Positions 1 through 8,352 are shown, numbered from the stretch's first letter. The stretch: DNA of 64,000 nucleotides from Chloroflexi bacterium B3_Chlor (GCA_005223035.1 NJBK01000002.1:1-64000), one strand, 5' to 3'. Notes: generated by a model from the letters alone, not told the origin. A program made the numbers and translations.

Positions 1-1
1 G

Positions 2-937
2 GGACGGAGTGCGGAGGAACAGTTGGCGGATGCCCTCTATGCGGTTGCCAGGGCTGAGCTCAACTTGCGGATAGCGGAGGAGGAAGCCGCCATCGCCGAT
101 GCTGGAGCGGCGCTGTGCCAGCACGATATCGAAAAGGTCGCAGCTCGCCTCAGCAAAGCCCAGTTTGAGTATCAACTCGCCTCCTATCTCGTGCGGCCGG
201 ACAAGCCTCCTGAGCAAGAGAGTGACTTCACGAGGTCACAACGGTGGGCCTTGGAATTCGCCTCTCTGGATTACGACAAGGCAGTGGCGGCTTGCGCGGC
301 GCGAGAAGCCGAGGTCCGGTATAACGCAGCGATCATCGCCTTGCGGCGACAGGAACTGGCTCATGCCAGGGAGTTGTTCACCAGGACCCAGGGGCGTGCG
401 GCTCAGGCCCAGCTGGACGCCCCCTTCTCCGGTATTATCATCTCCTGGGACAAGCGCATAGGCGAGAAGATCGAGCCGTACGAACCTATCGGCGCCATCG
501 CAGACCCCACCATCTTGCGGGTCGAGGCGTGGGTGTCAGAGGACAAGATACAGCAGGTCTCGCTGGGCCAAGAGGCGAGCGTGATCTTGGATGTGCGTCC
601 AGCGGAAACCTACGCCGGAGAGGTAGTGCACGTAGCGACCGAGGCCACGGTGTGGCAGGGCAAGAATGTGTATCTGGTAGACATCGAGTTCGCTGACTCC
701 GACGAGGTCCCAGCCACGATACGGATGGGCGCTGACGTACTCATACAAACGAGGTCCAGGGTGGACGTGCTGCTGGTGCCCACTGCGGCCATTTACAGCG
801 AGGATGGGCACACGTTTGTGGAAGTGGTGAGGGATGGTGGCCGGTCCAGGACCGAGGTGTGGACGGGAGTATCCGATGGCACCCATACCGAGATCCTGAC
901 CGGGCTGGAGGCAGGCCAGGAAGTGGTAGTTCCTTAG
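2..937 (+). CDS. HlyD-family membrane-fusion / efflux periplasmic adaptor protein, 5' partial
   Basis: The reading frame is open to the first base of the window, so the gene starts upstream; the internal TTG at 23 is not a credible start. About 310 residues are visible. The first half is a charged, alanine-rich coiled coil (frame residues about 1-130). It is followed by a half-lipoyl segment with QLDAPFSGII and a beta-barrel region containing LRVEAWVSEDKIQQV and ASVILDVRP. The order hairpin, lipoyl, beta-barrel is that of HlyD/MacA-type adaptors, which link an inner-membrane transporter to an outer partner or cell surface. No transporter gene follows, so the partner would lie upstream, outside the window. 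The family call is firm; the substrate is unknown. The location beside an O-antigen-ligase-like gene would fit export of a polysaccharide or peptide, but that is inference. Confidence 0.85.
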   Translation, partial: GRSAEEQLADALYAVARAELNLRIAEEEAAIADAGAALCQHDIEKVAARLSKAQFEYQLASYLVRPDKPPEQESDFTRSQRWALEFASLDYDKAVAACAAREAEVRYNAAIIALRRQELAHARELFTRTQGRAAQAQLDAPFSGIIISWDKRIGEKIEPYEPIGAIADPTILRVEAWVSEDKIQQVSLGQEASVILDVRPAETYAGEVVHVATEATVWQGKNVYLVDIEFADSDEVPATIRMGADVLIQTRSRVDVLLVPTAAIYSEDGHTFVEVVRDGGRSRTEVWTGVSDGTHTEILTGLEAGQEVVVP

Positions 938-976
938 ATAACAGGACGATTGCGTTCCCGTCGGTCACGGGCCACG

Positions 977-1186
977 ATGGAATCTCTACGTAGCGCTGTT
1001 TGGCCCCTAGTGTGGTGGATCCTCTTTTCTCTGCTGGCTATTGCCTTGGTCCAGGCAATACCCCAGCTAGCCCTCCTCCTGGCCGTGCTCGGTGGGGTAG
1101 CGGTGGGCGTGAGCAGCGTGGCCGGCTATTCCTCAGGGCACCACCACGGCGCTGAGCGGCGGTCCCGATCAGGCGGCGAAGAGTGA
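977..1186 (+). CDS. Small hydrophobic membrane protein, unknown function
   Basis: This gene encodes about 69 residues from ATG 977; an in-frame TTG lies at 950. Residues about 8-50 are almost entirely hydrophobic and would form one or two membrane helices. The tail is His/Arg/Glu-rich and hydrophilic. The frame opens 12 bases after the adaptor gene and ends 44 bases before the polymerase gene, all on the same strand, so co-transcription is likely. I do not recognise a family. It could be a small accessory subunit of the adjacent export or polymerisation system. A spurious frame is possible, but the strong membrane signature and tight packing argue for a real gene. Confidence 0.5.
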   Translation: MESLRSAVWPLVWWILFSLLAIALVQAIPQLALLLAVLGGVAVGVSSVAGYSSGHHHGAERRSRSGGEE

Positions 1187-1230
1187 AGGTCGAGGTGCGT
1201 GCTCATCGCTCAGGGCCGGCATCCCGATAG

Positions 1231-2622
1231 ATGGCAAGGGTGACAACTCAGCGCTTGAATCAACTGGAAGTTGCGTGCCTGCTGATAGCGACACCCTTCC
1301 TGCTGTTCCCCTCTGTGCTCAGCGTGGCAGCCCTGCTGATCCTCCTCGCGCCCTGGCTGCTCCGCTGGAGGGCCAGAGGACGTCCCACGGTCCGCACGCC
1401 AATGGACATTCCCATCCTCTGCATGCTGCTGATGGTGCCCGTTGCCGTTTGGTCCTCGGCTCTCCCGCAGGAGAGCCTGCGGAAACTGCTGGGGATCATC
1501 TTGGGCGTTGCATTCTTCTACGGCGTGGCCAACACTGGGCAGACTCGTGGATGGATCTGGTGCTGGACGTTGGTCTTGGTGTCCATCGGCGTTGGGATAT
1601 CCTGCCTGTCGTTGTTTGGCACCGACTGGGCCAGTTACAAGATGCTTCCGCTCCAGCCGATCTACCAGCGGCTGCCCCGGCTGTTCCACAACGTGACCAC
1701 CTACGGCGGTGGAGGTTTTCATCCCAATGAGGTCGGTGGGGCCTTGGCCTTGCTGGTGCCCGTGTCGCTCTCTGCCTGCCTGGCGCTCCGGTCTCGCAAT
1801 CCTGGGTCCACCGCGACAGACATTCTCGCTCTCGGGGCAGACCGATGGGAGGGCAGTACAAAAAGGTGGGTAAGGCCACTTCTGTCTCGAAGGACCATGT
1901 TGCTCCTGGCCGCACTGGCTTTCGCCCTCACAGCTGGGGTCTTCATCCTCACCCAGTCCAGAAGCGCATACGTAGGGATGGCCGTGGGACTGATCGCCTT
2001 CGGGGTGTCGCGTAGCCGCTGGTTCCTGGTCGCGCTGCTCGTGGTGGCAGTCATGGCGTCGGTCCTGGTTTGGTCTGTCGGTGTCGAGGGTGTGATCGAC
2101 TCTTTCCTGCCGGTCGAGTCGGGGCGGATCGCGGTGGGCAGGTTGGAGATCTGGCGCCGGGCCGCCTACCTGATGCAGGACTTTCCCTATACCGGGGTCG
2201 GTCTGAACATGTTCCCCTACGTGGGCGATGCCATGTATCCCTACCCTTCTCAAGGCCTCAGTGCCAGGGTGCCCCACGCCCATAACAATTTCCTGCAAGT
2301 AGCCGTAGATCTGGGCATCCCTGGCCTGATAGCCTACCTGGCCCTGCTGGTAGCTTTCTGTGCCTGCGCTTGGAGGATCTACCGCCACAGCCAGAGTCGT
2401 CCTCTCCGTCTACTTACCGCCGGGCTCTTCTCAGGAATGCTAGCTCACCAAGTGTATGGACTTACCGATGCCATCACATTGGGCGCCAAGCCCGGTTTCG
2501 TCCTGTGGATCATTCTCGGCATGGTGGCTGCGGTGTACCACCTAGAGGTAGATCAGCGAGGTCCGCTGATCACTGCAAAGACCGAGAAGACGAGCAGGCT
2601 GGTGCCAAGCAGTCATGCCTGA
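1231..2622 (+). CDS. O-antigen ligase / polymerase family membrane protein (Wzy_C)
   Basis: A 463-aa polytopic membrane protein with about 10-12 hydrophobic segments. The Wzy_C region is clear: LTQSRSAYVG, then a GR..IW segment, then TGVGLNMF, and a loop with HAHNNFLQVAVDLGIPGL. That His-rich loop is the hallmark of O-antigen ligases and related bacterial polysaccharide polymerases. These enzymes join lipid-linked glycans to an acceptor, or polymerise repeat units, on the outer face of the cytoplasmic membrane. The start is ATG 1231 with only a weak ribosome-binding site. It lies in the same orientation as the adaptor fragment and small membrane protein, suggesting an exopolysaccharide or glycoprotein locus. 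In a lipopolysaccharide-free bacterium the acceptor would be a cell-wall glycopolymer or protein; that part is inference. Confidence 0.85.
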   Translation: MARVTTQRLNQLEVACLLIATPFLLFPSVLSVAALLILLAPWLLRWRARGRPTVRTPMDIPILCMLLMVPVAVWSSALPQESLRKLLGIILGVAFFYGVANTGQTRGWIWCWTLVLVSIGVGISCLSLFGTDWASYKMLPLQPIYQRLPRLFHNVTTYGGGGFHPNEVGGALALLVPVSLSACLALRSRNPGSTATDILALGADRWEGSTKRWVRPLLSRRTMLLLAALAFALTAGVFILTQSRSAYVGMAVGLIAFGVSRSRWFLVALLVVAVMASVLVWSVGVEGVIDSFLPVESGRIAVGRLEIWRRAAYLMQDFPYTGVGLNMFPYVGDAMYPYPSQGLSARVPHAHNNFLQVAVDLGIPGLIAYLALLVAFCACAWRIYRHSQSRPLRLLTAGLFSGMLAHQVYGLTDAITLGAKPGFVLWIILGMVAAVYHLEVDQRGPLITAKTEKTSRLVPSSHA

Positions 2623-2830
2623 AATGGTGGATGCCGGGTGCCGGGGAACCACGGCTTTCATCATCACGCAGGGCTTCGCGGTTCTTGCGGCAGTAGGTGT
2701 TCGATGGTCTCCAGATTCCGGATATGGGGACCCGAGGGCCCTGCCGTGAGCGTACCTCGCCGATGGCGAAGTCTTTGGAATTAGGAGGGAACTGTCCGCA
2801 TAGTCTAGTGATCTCAAGGAGGTGAAGCTG

Positions 2831-3421
2831 ATGGAGGAAAAGAGGAGATGGAGCCTGTTGGTTTTCGTGGGCACAGGCTTGGTGGTCGCTGCGCTGGCTT
2901 ACCTGGGCTCGAGTGCGTGGGCCACGCCCGGCCAGACTGATGAGCAGAAGACTGTCCCCGCCCCGGCGACGAAGAGCGTCGACAAGACGTTGGTGCTGCC
3001 GGGCCATGACGTCGAGTTTGATCTTTCCGTAAAGGTCCCAGCGGGGTCGCTGCCCTGGGAAAACGTGGTGCTGACCGACACCATCGACTCCTATCTCACG
3101 ATTCGCGGCGCTTTCAGCGAACAAGGTGGGACCGAGATCGTTGGGCAAACTGTGACGGCCACCATTGGCACCATCCCCGAGGGCACGATCACTGTCTGGA
3201 TATATGTCACCGTGAAGCCCGGCGCCCCACATGGGCAGGTCATCACCAATACCGCCTACGTCAACGCCGACGAATTCCCGGCGGTGGAGGTCTCGGAGCC
3301 GGTCACCATCACTGTGGGCTACCCCCGCTATCTGCCACTGGTGATGAAGGGGTACATCGCTCCTTGGTGGTGGGGCAACCAGCGCTTCAAGCTGGGCACT
3401 AGCGAGAATCCCTCCCGCTAG
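2831..3421 (+). CDS. Secreted DUF11-type surface protein with YLPLVMKG motif
   Basis: A 196-aa protein. The start at ATG 2831 is preferred over GTG 2822 because AAGGAGG (2817-2823) lies 7 bases before it. A basic N-terminus (MEEKRRW) and a hydrophobic stretch ending near AWA form a signal peptide or anchor (about residues 8-34). The body matches the DUF11 conserved-repeat fold: VDKTLVLPGHDVEFDLSVKVP, then VVLTDTIDSYLTIRG, then ITNTAYVNADE. DUF11 domains build beta-sandwich modules of bacterial surface proteins. Near the C-terminus is YPRYLPLVMKG, a motif type I associate with secreted Chloroflexota proteins; it recurs in the next gene. No catalytic motif is seen. A structural or cell-surface role is likely. 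Confidence 0.75.
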   Translation: MEEKRRWSLLVFVGTGLVVAALAYLGSSAWATPGQTDEQKTVPAPATKSVDKTLVLPGHDVEFDLSVKVPAGSLPWENVVLTDTIDSYLTIRGAFSEQGGTEIVGQTVTATIGTIPEGTITVWIYVTVKPGAPHGQVITNTAYVNADEFPAVEVSEPVTITVGYPRYLPLVMKGYIAPWWWGNQRFKLGTSENPSR

Positions 3422-3795
3422 AGGATGTGTCAGCACTGCAAGCCTGGTGGTCTGTAACCCTTGGGGTCTGCGCGGACCCACCCCCGCAGCGCCTGCGGTT
3501 CATCCTGATGGTGGACCTCTCCAAGGGGCGCGACCAGTTGCGATCAGAACCTTATGCACTGTGCTCGACACCACACCGACAGCATACCACATCGTCAACT
3601 CTGTGAGAGTTGCGGCTGCTCGTCCGGACGCGGAGTATTCGACTGACCCGACGGCTACTGTGCAGCAGGTGTTCCTCCGGCAGATGGGCAGTATCTTGCT
3701 TTTCGGGACCGCGCGTGCTAATGTTTCGGTGGTATGTGGGACTCAGAGGTCGTGCAGGGACCCAGTAGCCTGCCTCGGACACGAGGGAATCAAGC
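3422..3795. other. Intergenic region, no supported gene
   Basis: About 370 bases between the DUF11 protein and the glycosidase-like gene. An open frame runs through it on the plus strand into the next gene, but it has no ribosome-binding site, no recognisable domain, and it overlaps a convincing signal-peptide gene. No terminator hairpin or clear promoter was identified. Confidence 0.4.
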
Positions 3796-5043
3796 TTGAT
3801 AAGGTGCACAGGAAAGGCAGCCGCAGTCGTTTGCTACACTCTGGTGGTTGGTATTCTTGGCCTCGTCACCGTATGTGTCGTCTCGGGTGCGCGACCGACG
3901 AGCAGCTACCTGCCTCAAACCACAGACTATGAGCGCCAGCCGCTCGTTCCCCGTGCCCATGCGGTCTTCGACTTGTCTGCCTCTGAAGATCGAGGGAAGC
4001 CCCCACTGGACGTCCAGGAGCAAGATCTGGACAAGTTGACCTACTTGCCTCTGGCGTTCAAGGGTTTCTGCGGCTTCTATCTCCCCAGCAGCCAGCGCTT
4101 CGGGTTCGATGCCGTGCGAAACAGGGCCGAGCTGTATGATGTTTCTCTGCTACATGCCGGCTGGTACCAGAATTTTGGGTTCCGAGCGGACCCTCCTGCT
4201 CTGGAAGGGCTCGAGTTTGCTCAGACTATCCGCCTCTGCCAGCCGGGCTCACCCCCTGGACGCACATGTACGAGCGACTACGTGCCAGATCAGCAAGACA
4301 TAAAGGACTACGCAGCGGCTCACCCCGGTGCTTTGTGGCTCATTGGCAACGAGCCCGACGCTCCCATTCAAGATTGCATCACCCCCCCACGCTATGCCCA
4401 GCTATATCATGAACTGTATGGGATCATCAAGGGTGCCGATCCCAGCGCAAGGGTGGCCATCGGCGGGGTGGTCCAGGGCACCCCTCTCCGCTTGCGGTAC
4501 TTGGACATGATCCTTCAGGAGTATCAGACCCGCTACGGTGGGATGATCCCCGTGGACGTGTGGAACGTGCACGGCTTCATCCTGCAGGAGCATCGGTACT
4601 CGTGGGGATGCCACATCCCCTGCGGAATCACGGACGTCGACACAGGGATCTTGTACAACATCGACGATCACGACAACATGACCTTCTTCAAGCAACAGAT
4701 CGTTGCCTTTCGCCAGTGGATGAACGATCACGGCGAAAGAGACAAGCAGCTCATCGTAACGGAATACGGTATCCTGATGCCTGACATCTACGGCTTCGAT
4801 GAGCCTCGTGTGGAAGCCTTCATGTTGGCCACGTTCGATTACTTCCTCACGGCCAGCAACCCCTCCTACGGGTATGCCGCCGATTGTGGCAAGCTGGTGC
4901 AAGGCTGGGCCTGGTACAGTCTGGATGATGCCCACTTCCAAAAGCCCTCCTACAACAGCTACAGTCACCTCTTCGATCCAGTTTACGAGACAATCACAGA
5001 CCTGGGCACGGCCTACGGGGACTACGTTTCCTCTTTGCCCTAG
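3796..5043 (+). CDS. Secreted clan GH-A-like glycoside hydrolase (TIM barrel)
   Basis: A 415-aa protein with an N-terminal hydrophobic signal or anchor (about residues 8-30, AAAVVCYTLVVGILGLVTV), a linker carrying LTYLPLAFKG, then a (beta/alpha)8-type catalytic region. Two glutamates sit where clan GH-A retaining glycosidases carry them: E186 in LIGNEPD (acid/base) and E323 in IVTEYG (nucleophile). Barrel-like strand motifs such as VWNVHGF lie between. The start is TTG 3796 with GAGGG upstream; later starts would cut the signal peptide. The substrate cannot be read from the sequence. It probably acts outside the cell on a polysaccharide, consistent with the upstream glycan genes. Exact GH family unknown; GH5/GH39-like is the nearest impression. 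Confidence 0.75.
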   Translation: MIRCTGKAAAVVCYTLVVGILGLVTVCVVSGARPTSSYLPQTTDYERQPLVPRAHAVFDLSASEDRGKPPLDVQEQDLDKLTYLPLAFKGFCGFYLPSSQRFGFDAVRNRAELYDVSLLHAGWYQNFGFRADPPALEGLEFAQTIRLCQPGSPPGRTCTSDYVPDQQDIKDYAAAHPGALWLIGNEPDAPIQDCITPPRYAQLYHELYGIIKGADPSARVAIGGVVQGTPLRLRYLDMILQEYQTRYGGMIPVDVWNVHGFILQEHRYSWGCHIPCGITDVDTGILYNIDDHDNMTFFKQQIVAFRQWMNDHGERDKQLIVTEYGILMPDIYGFDEPRVEAFMLATFDYFLTASNPSYGYAADCGKLVQGWAWYSLDDAHFQKPSYNSYSHLFDPVYETITDLGTAYGDYVSSLP

Positions 5044-5547
5044 GCTCTGTCCATCCACCGTAGGCCACGCTGGTGCGGGCTCGTTCCTCGACGTTCTCTC
5101 CCTCGCTCGTGTTGTCTTCTGATTCGCCCCAATCTGTCACGCAAAGCCTATTGTGTGTCGTGTAGCCCCCGGAGCCGGCTAAACCGAGGCCGGTCTCAAC
5201 GTCCCTGAGGCGGTGTTGCCGACCGACAAACGCTCGTGTGCTATCCATTGGAAGCAGTTGCGGAAGGAGTTCAGCTCGGTCGGCCAACAACAGCATGGCG
5301 TCCCAGGTGTGCCGTTTTCGCTGAGATTCGATACACGACGGCGCGAGTGGAGCGGGGTGCTTGCAGGAACAACCAGTGGCAGAGTTAGAACGTCCCTGGC
5401 CGTGCAGGACCCCGCCAGCTGAATACTGATCAGAAGATTCGAGGCTCGAGTCCTGGGTGGGTCCTGTCAGGGTAGTAGAGACGCTCAGCCACGAGAACCC
5501 CCGTATTGGCCGCTGTCGAGATAGGGGAGGGCTCCTATGTCCTCGCC

Positions 5548-5578
5548 GACCCTGGCCGATGCCGGGGTCTCTTTTTTT
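5548..5578 (+). terminator. Strong rho-independent terminator without an adjacent gene
   Basis: Stem GACCCTGGC (5548-5556) pairs with GCCGGGGTC (5561-5569) around a CGAT loop. It is a 9-bp stem with one T:G wobble, followed by TCTTTTTTT. The nearest plus-strand gene ends 500 bases upstream, so it either ends a long 3' UTR or a non-coding transcript. Confidence 0.8.
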
Positions 5579-6070
5579 GCGGGCTTGGAGTCAGTCTACC
5601 CGGACGCTGCAGCCAGGCTCGCCAAAGGCATGTGCGGGGTGGTCAACAGTCAGCCTTGCGGGAGCCTTGGGCCCAGGCGGGTGGCGGTTGGCAACTGGTA
5701 AGCTGGGCCGGAGCCGTGATGTGGGGGATTTTGCTCACCATGGTAGAGTTTACATAACGCATACGTGAGAAGGCTCAATCCTCTCAGATAGACCCAGGCC
5801 CGCGAGTGTCGCGAGTCGTACCTGGTTGCCAGAATCACGGCTTGCGGAGCGAGAACAGGGCAGTGGAAGCAGATGCGGAGGTTTCCGCAGTATTGGGAAC
5901 TGTACATAATCATAGCTCGATCCTCGTGATCAGGACAACTTGGGCCGACCGGGGCAGGCGGAAAGCAAACCAGACAAGTCCGGCCATCTTCACACCGAAG
6001 GGGATAAGTCGACTGAGTTCGAGTGACCATGGCGCATACTCGAAGTAGGGTCCCATGAACCGCCCAGCCA

Positions 6071-6101
6071 GCGCCTCCAGAACGGGGGCGCCTTGCTTTT
6101 T
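6071..6101 (+). terminator. Probable terminator hairpin
   Basis: GCGCCTCC (6071-6078) pairs with GGGGGCGC (6084-6091) around a 5-base AGAAC loop, with one wobble. TTTTT follows at 6097-6101 after a 5-base gap. The T-run is displaced from the stem, so termination may be weak. Confidence 0.5.
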
Positions 6102-6520
6102 CTGCTAGGGCTGGGGCCGCGAATGATAACAGAACAAACAACACCACACACACACAATATGCGTTTGGGATCTTTGGCGCCTTAGCGGGCTTGTGGAGCG
6201 TGCTCGAGCCAGGCTAGAGCTACTCCATGAGCGCGGCCAGGAGACCATCATTCGCCGTTTGATTGCTCCTCGCGTTGCCCTGCACCCTCGTCCAAGTCGT
6301 AGGCGAGGACAATGAGGAGCCCAAGCTCTTCGGGTTCTCTTGGCCATGTCCCCTTTGCGTAGCGTTCGAAGAGAGCGCTGCCAAATGTTCGATGCACATT
6401 GAGAGGCGCGAGCTATACCCTCAGGCCGAGGGCATCTTTGCCCAGCCCTCCCTTTGACAGCCGCAGTCAGACGTACTATCCTTCACGCAGCACCAGAGGG
6501 AAAAGGCCGCGCACGTTACA

Positions 6521-6592
6521 GCGGCGCTGACCATAGAGGAGCTCAGCTGACTCATAATCACTAGGTTCCAGGTTCGAGCCCCGGGCGCCGCG
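6521..6592 (+). pseudogene. tRNA-like remnant with CAT anticodon (Met/Ile2 type), D-arm broken
   Basis: A 7-bp perfect acceptor stem, GCGGCGC (6521-6527) with GCGCCGC (6585-6591), encloses T8, an anticodon arm and a T-arm. The anticodon stem is GCTGA/TCACT with one mismatch and one wobble, and its loop is CTCATAA. The variable loop is AGGTT. The T-arm is CCAGG, TTCGAGC, CCCGG with one mismatch. Spacing is near normal for a 72-nt tRNA. However, the D-arm region (6530-6545) cannot form the usual 4-bp stem and lacks the GG loop motif, position 73 is G, and no CCA is encoded. This is either a decayed tRNA, a tRNA 3'-half left at an integration scar, or a chance tRNA-like fold. The T-arm and acceptor match makes chance unlikely. 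Confidence 0.45.
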
Positions 6593-6790
6593 TACGGGAA
6601 AGGGCAGTCTGTCGTGACCAGGCGGCCGCCAACCAGATCCTCGTGCGCGGAGTTTCTTCCCAAGAATGCCTCTCCACACTTCTTGGGGATGGTCCTTCCC
6701 GGCTTTCGCCGTGGTGAGTTCGCTCCCCTTTTTTCACATCAACGCCTCTGTGCCCCTTGTAGATCGTCTGTGTGGGATTTTTCGTGAGTG

Positions 6791-6815
6791 TTTCGTGAGT
6801 TCTGTCTTGTATAAT
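6791..6815 (+). promoter_or_regulatory. Promoter of the rpoN cluster with TTTCGTGAGT element
   Basis: TATAAT lies at 6810-6815, with TTTCGTGAGT (6791-6800) exactly 9 bases upstream. A second copy of TTCGTGAGT begins at 6781, 11 bases before the corresponding bases of the first, about one helical turn. There is no good TTGACA -35. Predicted start is near 6822, giving a leader of about 110 nt before the rpoN ATG. The same arrangement occurs on the minus strand at 43331-43355. Confidence 0.6.
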
Positions 6816-6826
6816 GGCGGGAAATC

Positions 6827-6840
6827 GTGTAAGATTACAC
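6827..6840. promoter_or_regulatory. Operator-like palindrome at the predicted transcription start
   Basis: GTGTAA-GA-TTACAC is a perfect 6+6 inverted repeat with a 2-base centre, 11 bases after the -10 box of the rpoN promoter. The position suits a repressor site. The binding protein is unknown. Confidence 0.45.
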
Positions 6841-6932
6841 AAGACTGGGCCCTGGACTGAATTCAGTGTGGGAATTTGCGAAGACGTCAGATGATAATCG
6901 TGACCACGTCGGGTCTCTCATGGTGAGGCCGT

Positions 6933-8351
6933 ATGGAGCCTAGAATACTGATACGGCCAGCCGGGTCTCCAGTACCGAGACCCAAAGTCACTCCCAAGAC
7001 CATTGTCGTCAGTGGGCTGCTGGAGCTGGCATCCGTGGAACTTGAGCGGGCCATCCTCGAGGAGGTAGCTGAGAACCCCGCGCTCCAAGTGGTCGAGACG
7101 GCCCACTGTGAGCGCTGCGGCGCCACGTTCTCAGGCTCAGCCTGTCCCCGTTGTGTGAGCGAAACCAGAGAAACGCCTGCGGCAGAGTGGACCGCGGATT
7201 GGGGTGGCTCGACGCGCACCCGGTGGGCTCAAGAGGAAGAATGGGATCCGTTCTCCAAGGTGGCGGCTCCCTGGTCGATCCGCGATCATCTCCTGTGGCA
7301 ACTATGTCCCCTCCTGTCTGCCTCCGAATTGGAAATCGCCTCTCTTATGCTGGAGAACCTCGACCATCGCGGGCTCCTGGATTGCGAGTTGCAGACCATC
7401 GCTTCAATCCTTGATGTACCTTTGACTCAGGTTGAGAGCGTCTTGGCTGTGGTCCAGAGGCAAGACCCCGCGGGCATTGCGGCCAGGACGCTTCGCGAGA
7501 GGCTACTGATCCAGCTGGACTGCCTGGACTGCGAAGAAGGCGTCGCAGGGCTGTGCAAACTGCTGATCGAAGATCATTGGGAGGCCCTCGGCAAGGGCAA
7601 ACTGAAGAGAATAGCAGGGGAGCTCCAAGTAGGCATAGAGGATATTGGGCGGGCCAGGGACTTCATGAGGGCCAACCTTGATCCCTATCCTGTCCATGCA
7701 TTCCTCGACCATCCGAAGCCTGCTGACGAGCCGACCGAGGCTCACTACCTGCGACCCGACGTAGTCATCGCTGTTCATGGCCCAGACGGTTCAGAGGAGT
7801 TTGAGATACGGTTTCCTGCGGAAAGACGTTTTCGTTTCTCACTGGACGGGGCCTATCGAGGGCTGATGGATGCATTTGACAACGAACGTGTGCATGTCAA
7901 CCCAGGCGAATATGACCACGTCCGCCAATGCGTGGGCAGAAGCAAGCTCTTCATTTCGGGCTGGCAGGAGAGGTGGCGGACGCTGCGTTGCATCGTCGAA
8001 GGGATGGTTGAGTATCAAAGGGAGTTCCTGCTCAACGATGCCAGGTCGCTCCGTCCTCTGACACGAGCTCGGCTTGCGGAGATGGTGGGGGTGCATGAGT
8101 CAACCGTCAGCAGAGCTGTGGCGTCCAAGTATGCTCTGATCCCGGGAGGACGGATCGTCGCCCTGTCGGATTTCTTCGATGGCTCGTTGAGGGCCAAGGT
8201 CTTGATCAAGGATTGGATTTCAGAGGAGAGTCATCCGCTGACAGATAGCGAACTTGTGGAGTTGCTCGCCCAGGCTGGCGTCTGCGTAGCGAGACGGACC
8301 GTGGCGAAGTATCGCCAGGCGCTGAGGATTCTTCCTTCGGAATTGAGGTGA
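6933..8351 (+). CDS. rpoN: RNA polymerase sigma-54 factor (RpoN) with zinc-ribbon-like insert
   Basis: A 472-aa protein, close to the usual length. Region I is recognisable in TPKTIVVSGLLELASVELE and VAENPALQVVE (residues about 20-55), which binds activators and fork-junction DNA. The core-binding domain follows (about 110-300), then a helix-turn-helix, and the RpoN box ARRTVAKYRQ at 453-462, which reads the -24 element. Between regions I and III sits CERCGATFSGSACPRC (C59, C62, C71, C74), a four-cysteine knuckle where most family members have an acidic linker. The start ATG 6933 is preceded by GGTGAGG. The gene heads a compact cluster with two kinases and an NtrC-type activator, so this is probably a dedicated sigma-54 circuit. 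The sigma-54 assignment is firm; metal binding is inference. Confidence 0.93.
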   Translation: MEPRILIRPAGSPVPRPKVTPKTIVVSGLLELASVELERAILEEVAENPALQVVETAHCERCGATFSGSACPRCVSETRETPAAEWTADWGGSTRTRWAQEEEWDPFSKVAAPWSIRDHLLWQLCPLLSASELEIASLMLENLDHRGLLDCELQTIASILDVPLTQVESVLAVVQRQDPAGIAARTLRERLLIQLDCLDCEEGVAGLCKLLIEDHWEALGKGKLKRIAGELQVGIEDIGRARDFMRANLDPYPVHAFLDHPKPADEPTEAHYLRPDVVIAVHGPDGSEEFEIRFPAERRFRFSLDGAYRGLMDAFDNERVHVNPGEYDHVRQCVGRSKLFISGWQERWRTLRCIVEGMVEYQREFLLNDARSLRPLTRARLAEMVGVHESTVSRAVASKYALIPGGRIVALSDFFDGSLRAKVLIKDWISEESHPLTDSELVELLAQAGVCVARRTVAKYRQALRILPSELR

Positions 8352-8352
8352 T

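Larger units (their letters stand above)
5044..6780. other. Gene-poor region with terminator hairpins and a tRNA-like remnant
   Basis: About 1.7 kb with only short, overlapping, motif-free frames on both strands. The structured items in it are annotated separately: terminators at 5548-5578 and 6071-6101 and a tRNA-like element at 6521-6592. A short CA-rich tract lies near 6140-6158. No transposase or integrase fragment was recognised. It may be a decayed region or may hold small RNAs. Confidence 0.45.

Noticed and set aside
1210-2388. 392-aa open frame on the minus strand
   Set aside because: It is antisense to the polymerase gene, rich in Gln/His/Pro/Arg with no domain or ribosome-binding site, and typical of a high-GC shadow.
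3447-3932. 161-aa plus-strand frame between the DUF11 and glycosidase genes
   Set aside because: No start signal or domain, and it overlaps the signal peptide of the glycosidase gene.
6140-6158. CA-rich tract as a functional microsatellite
   Set aside because: Too short and imperfect to claim phase variation, and no gene is nearby.
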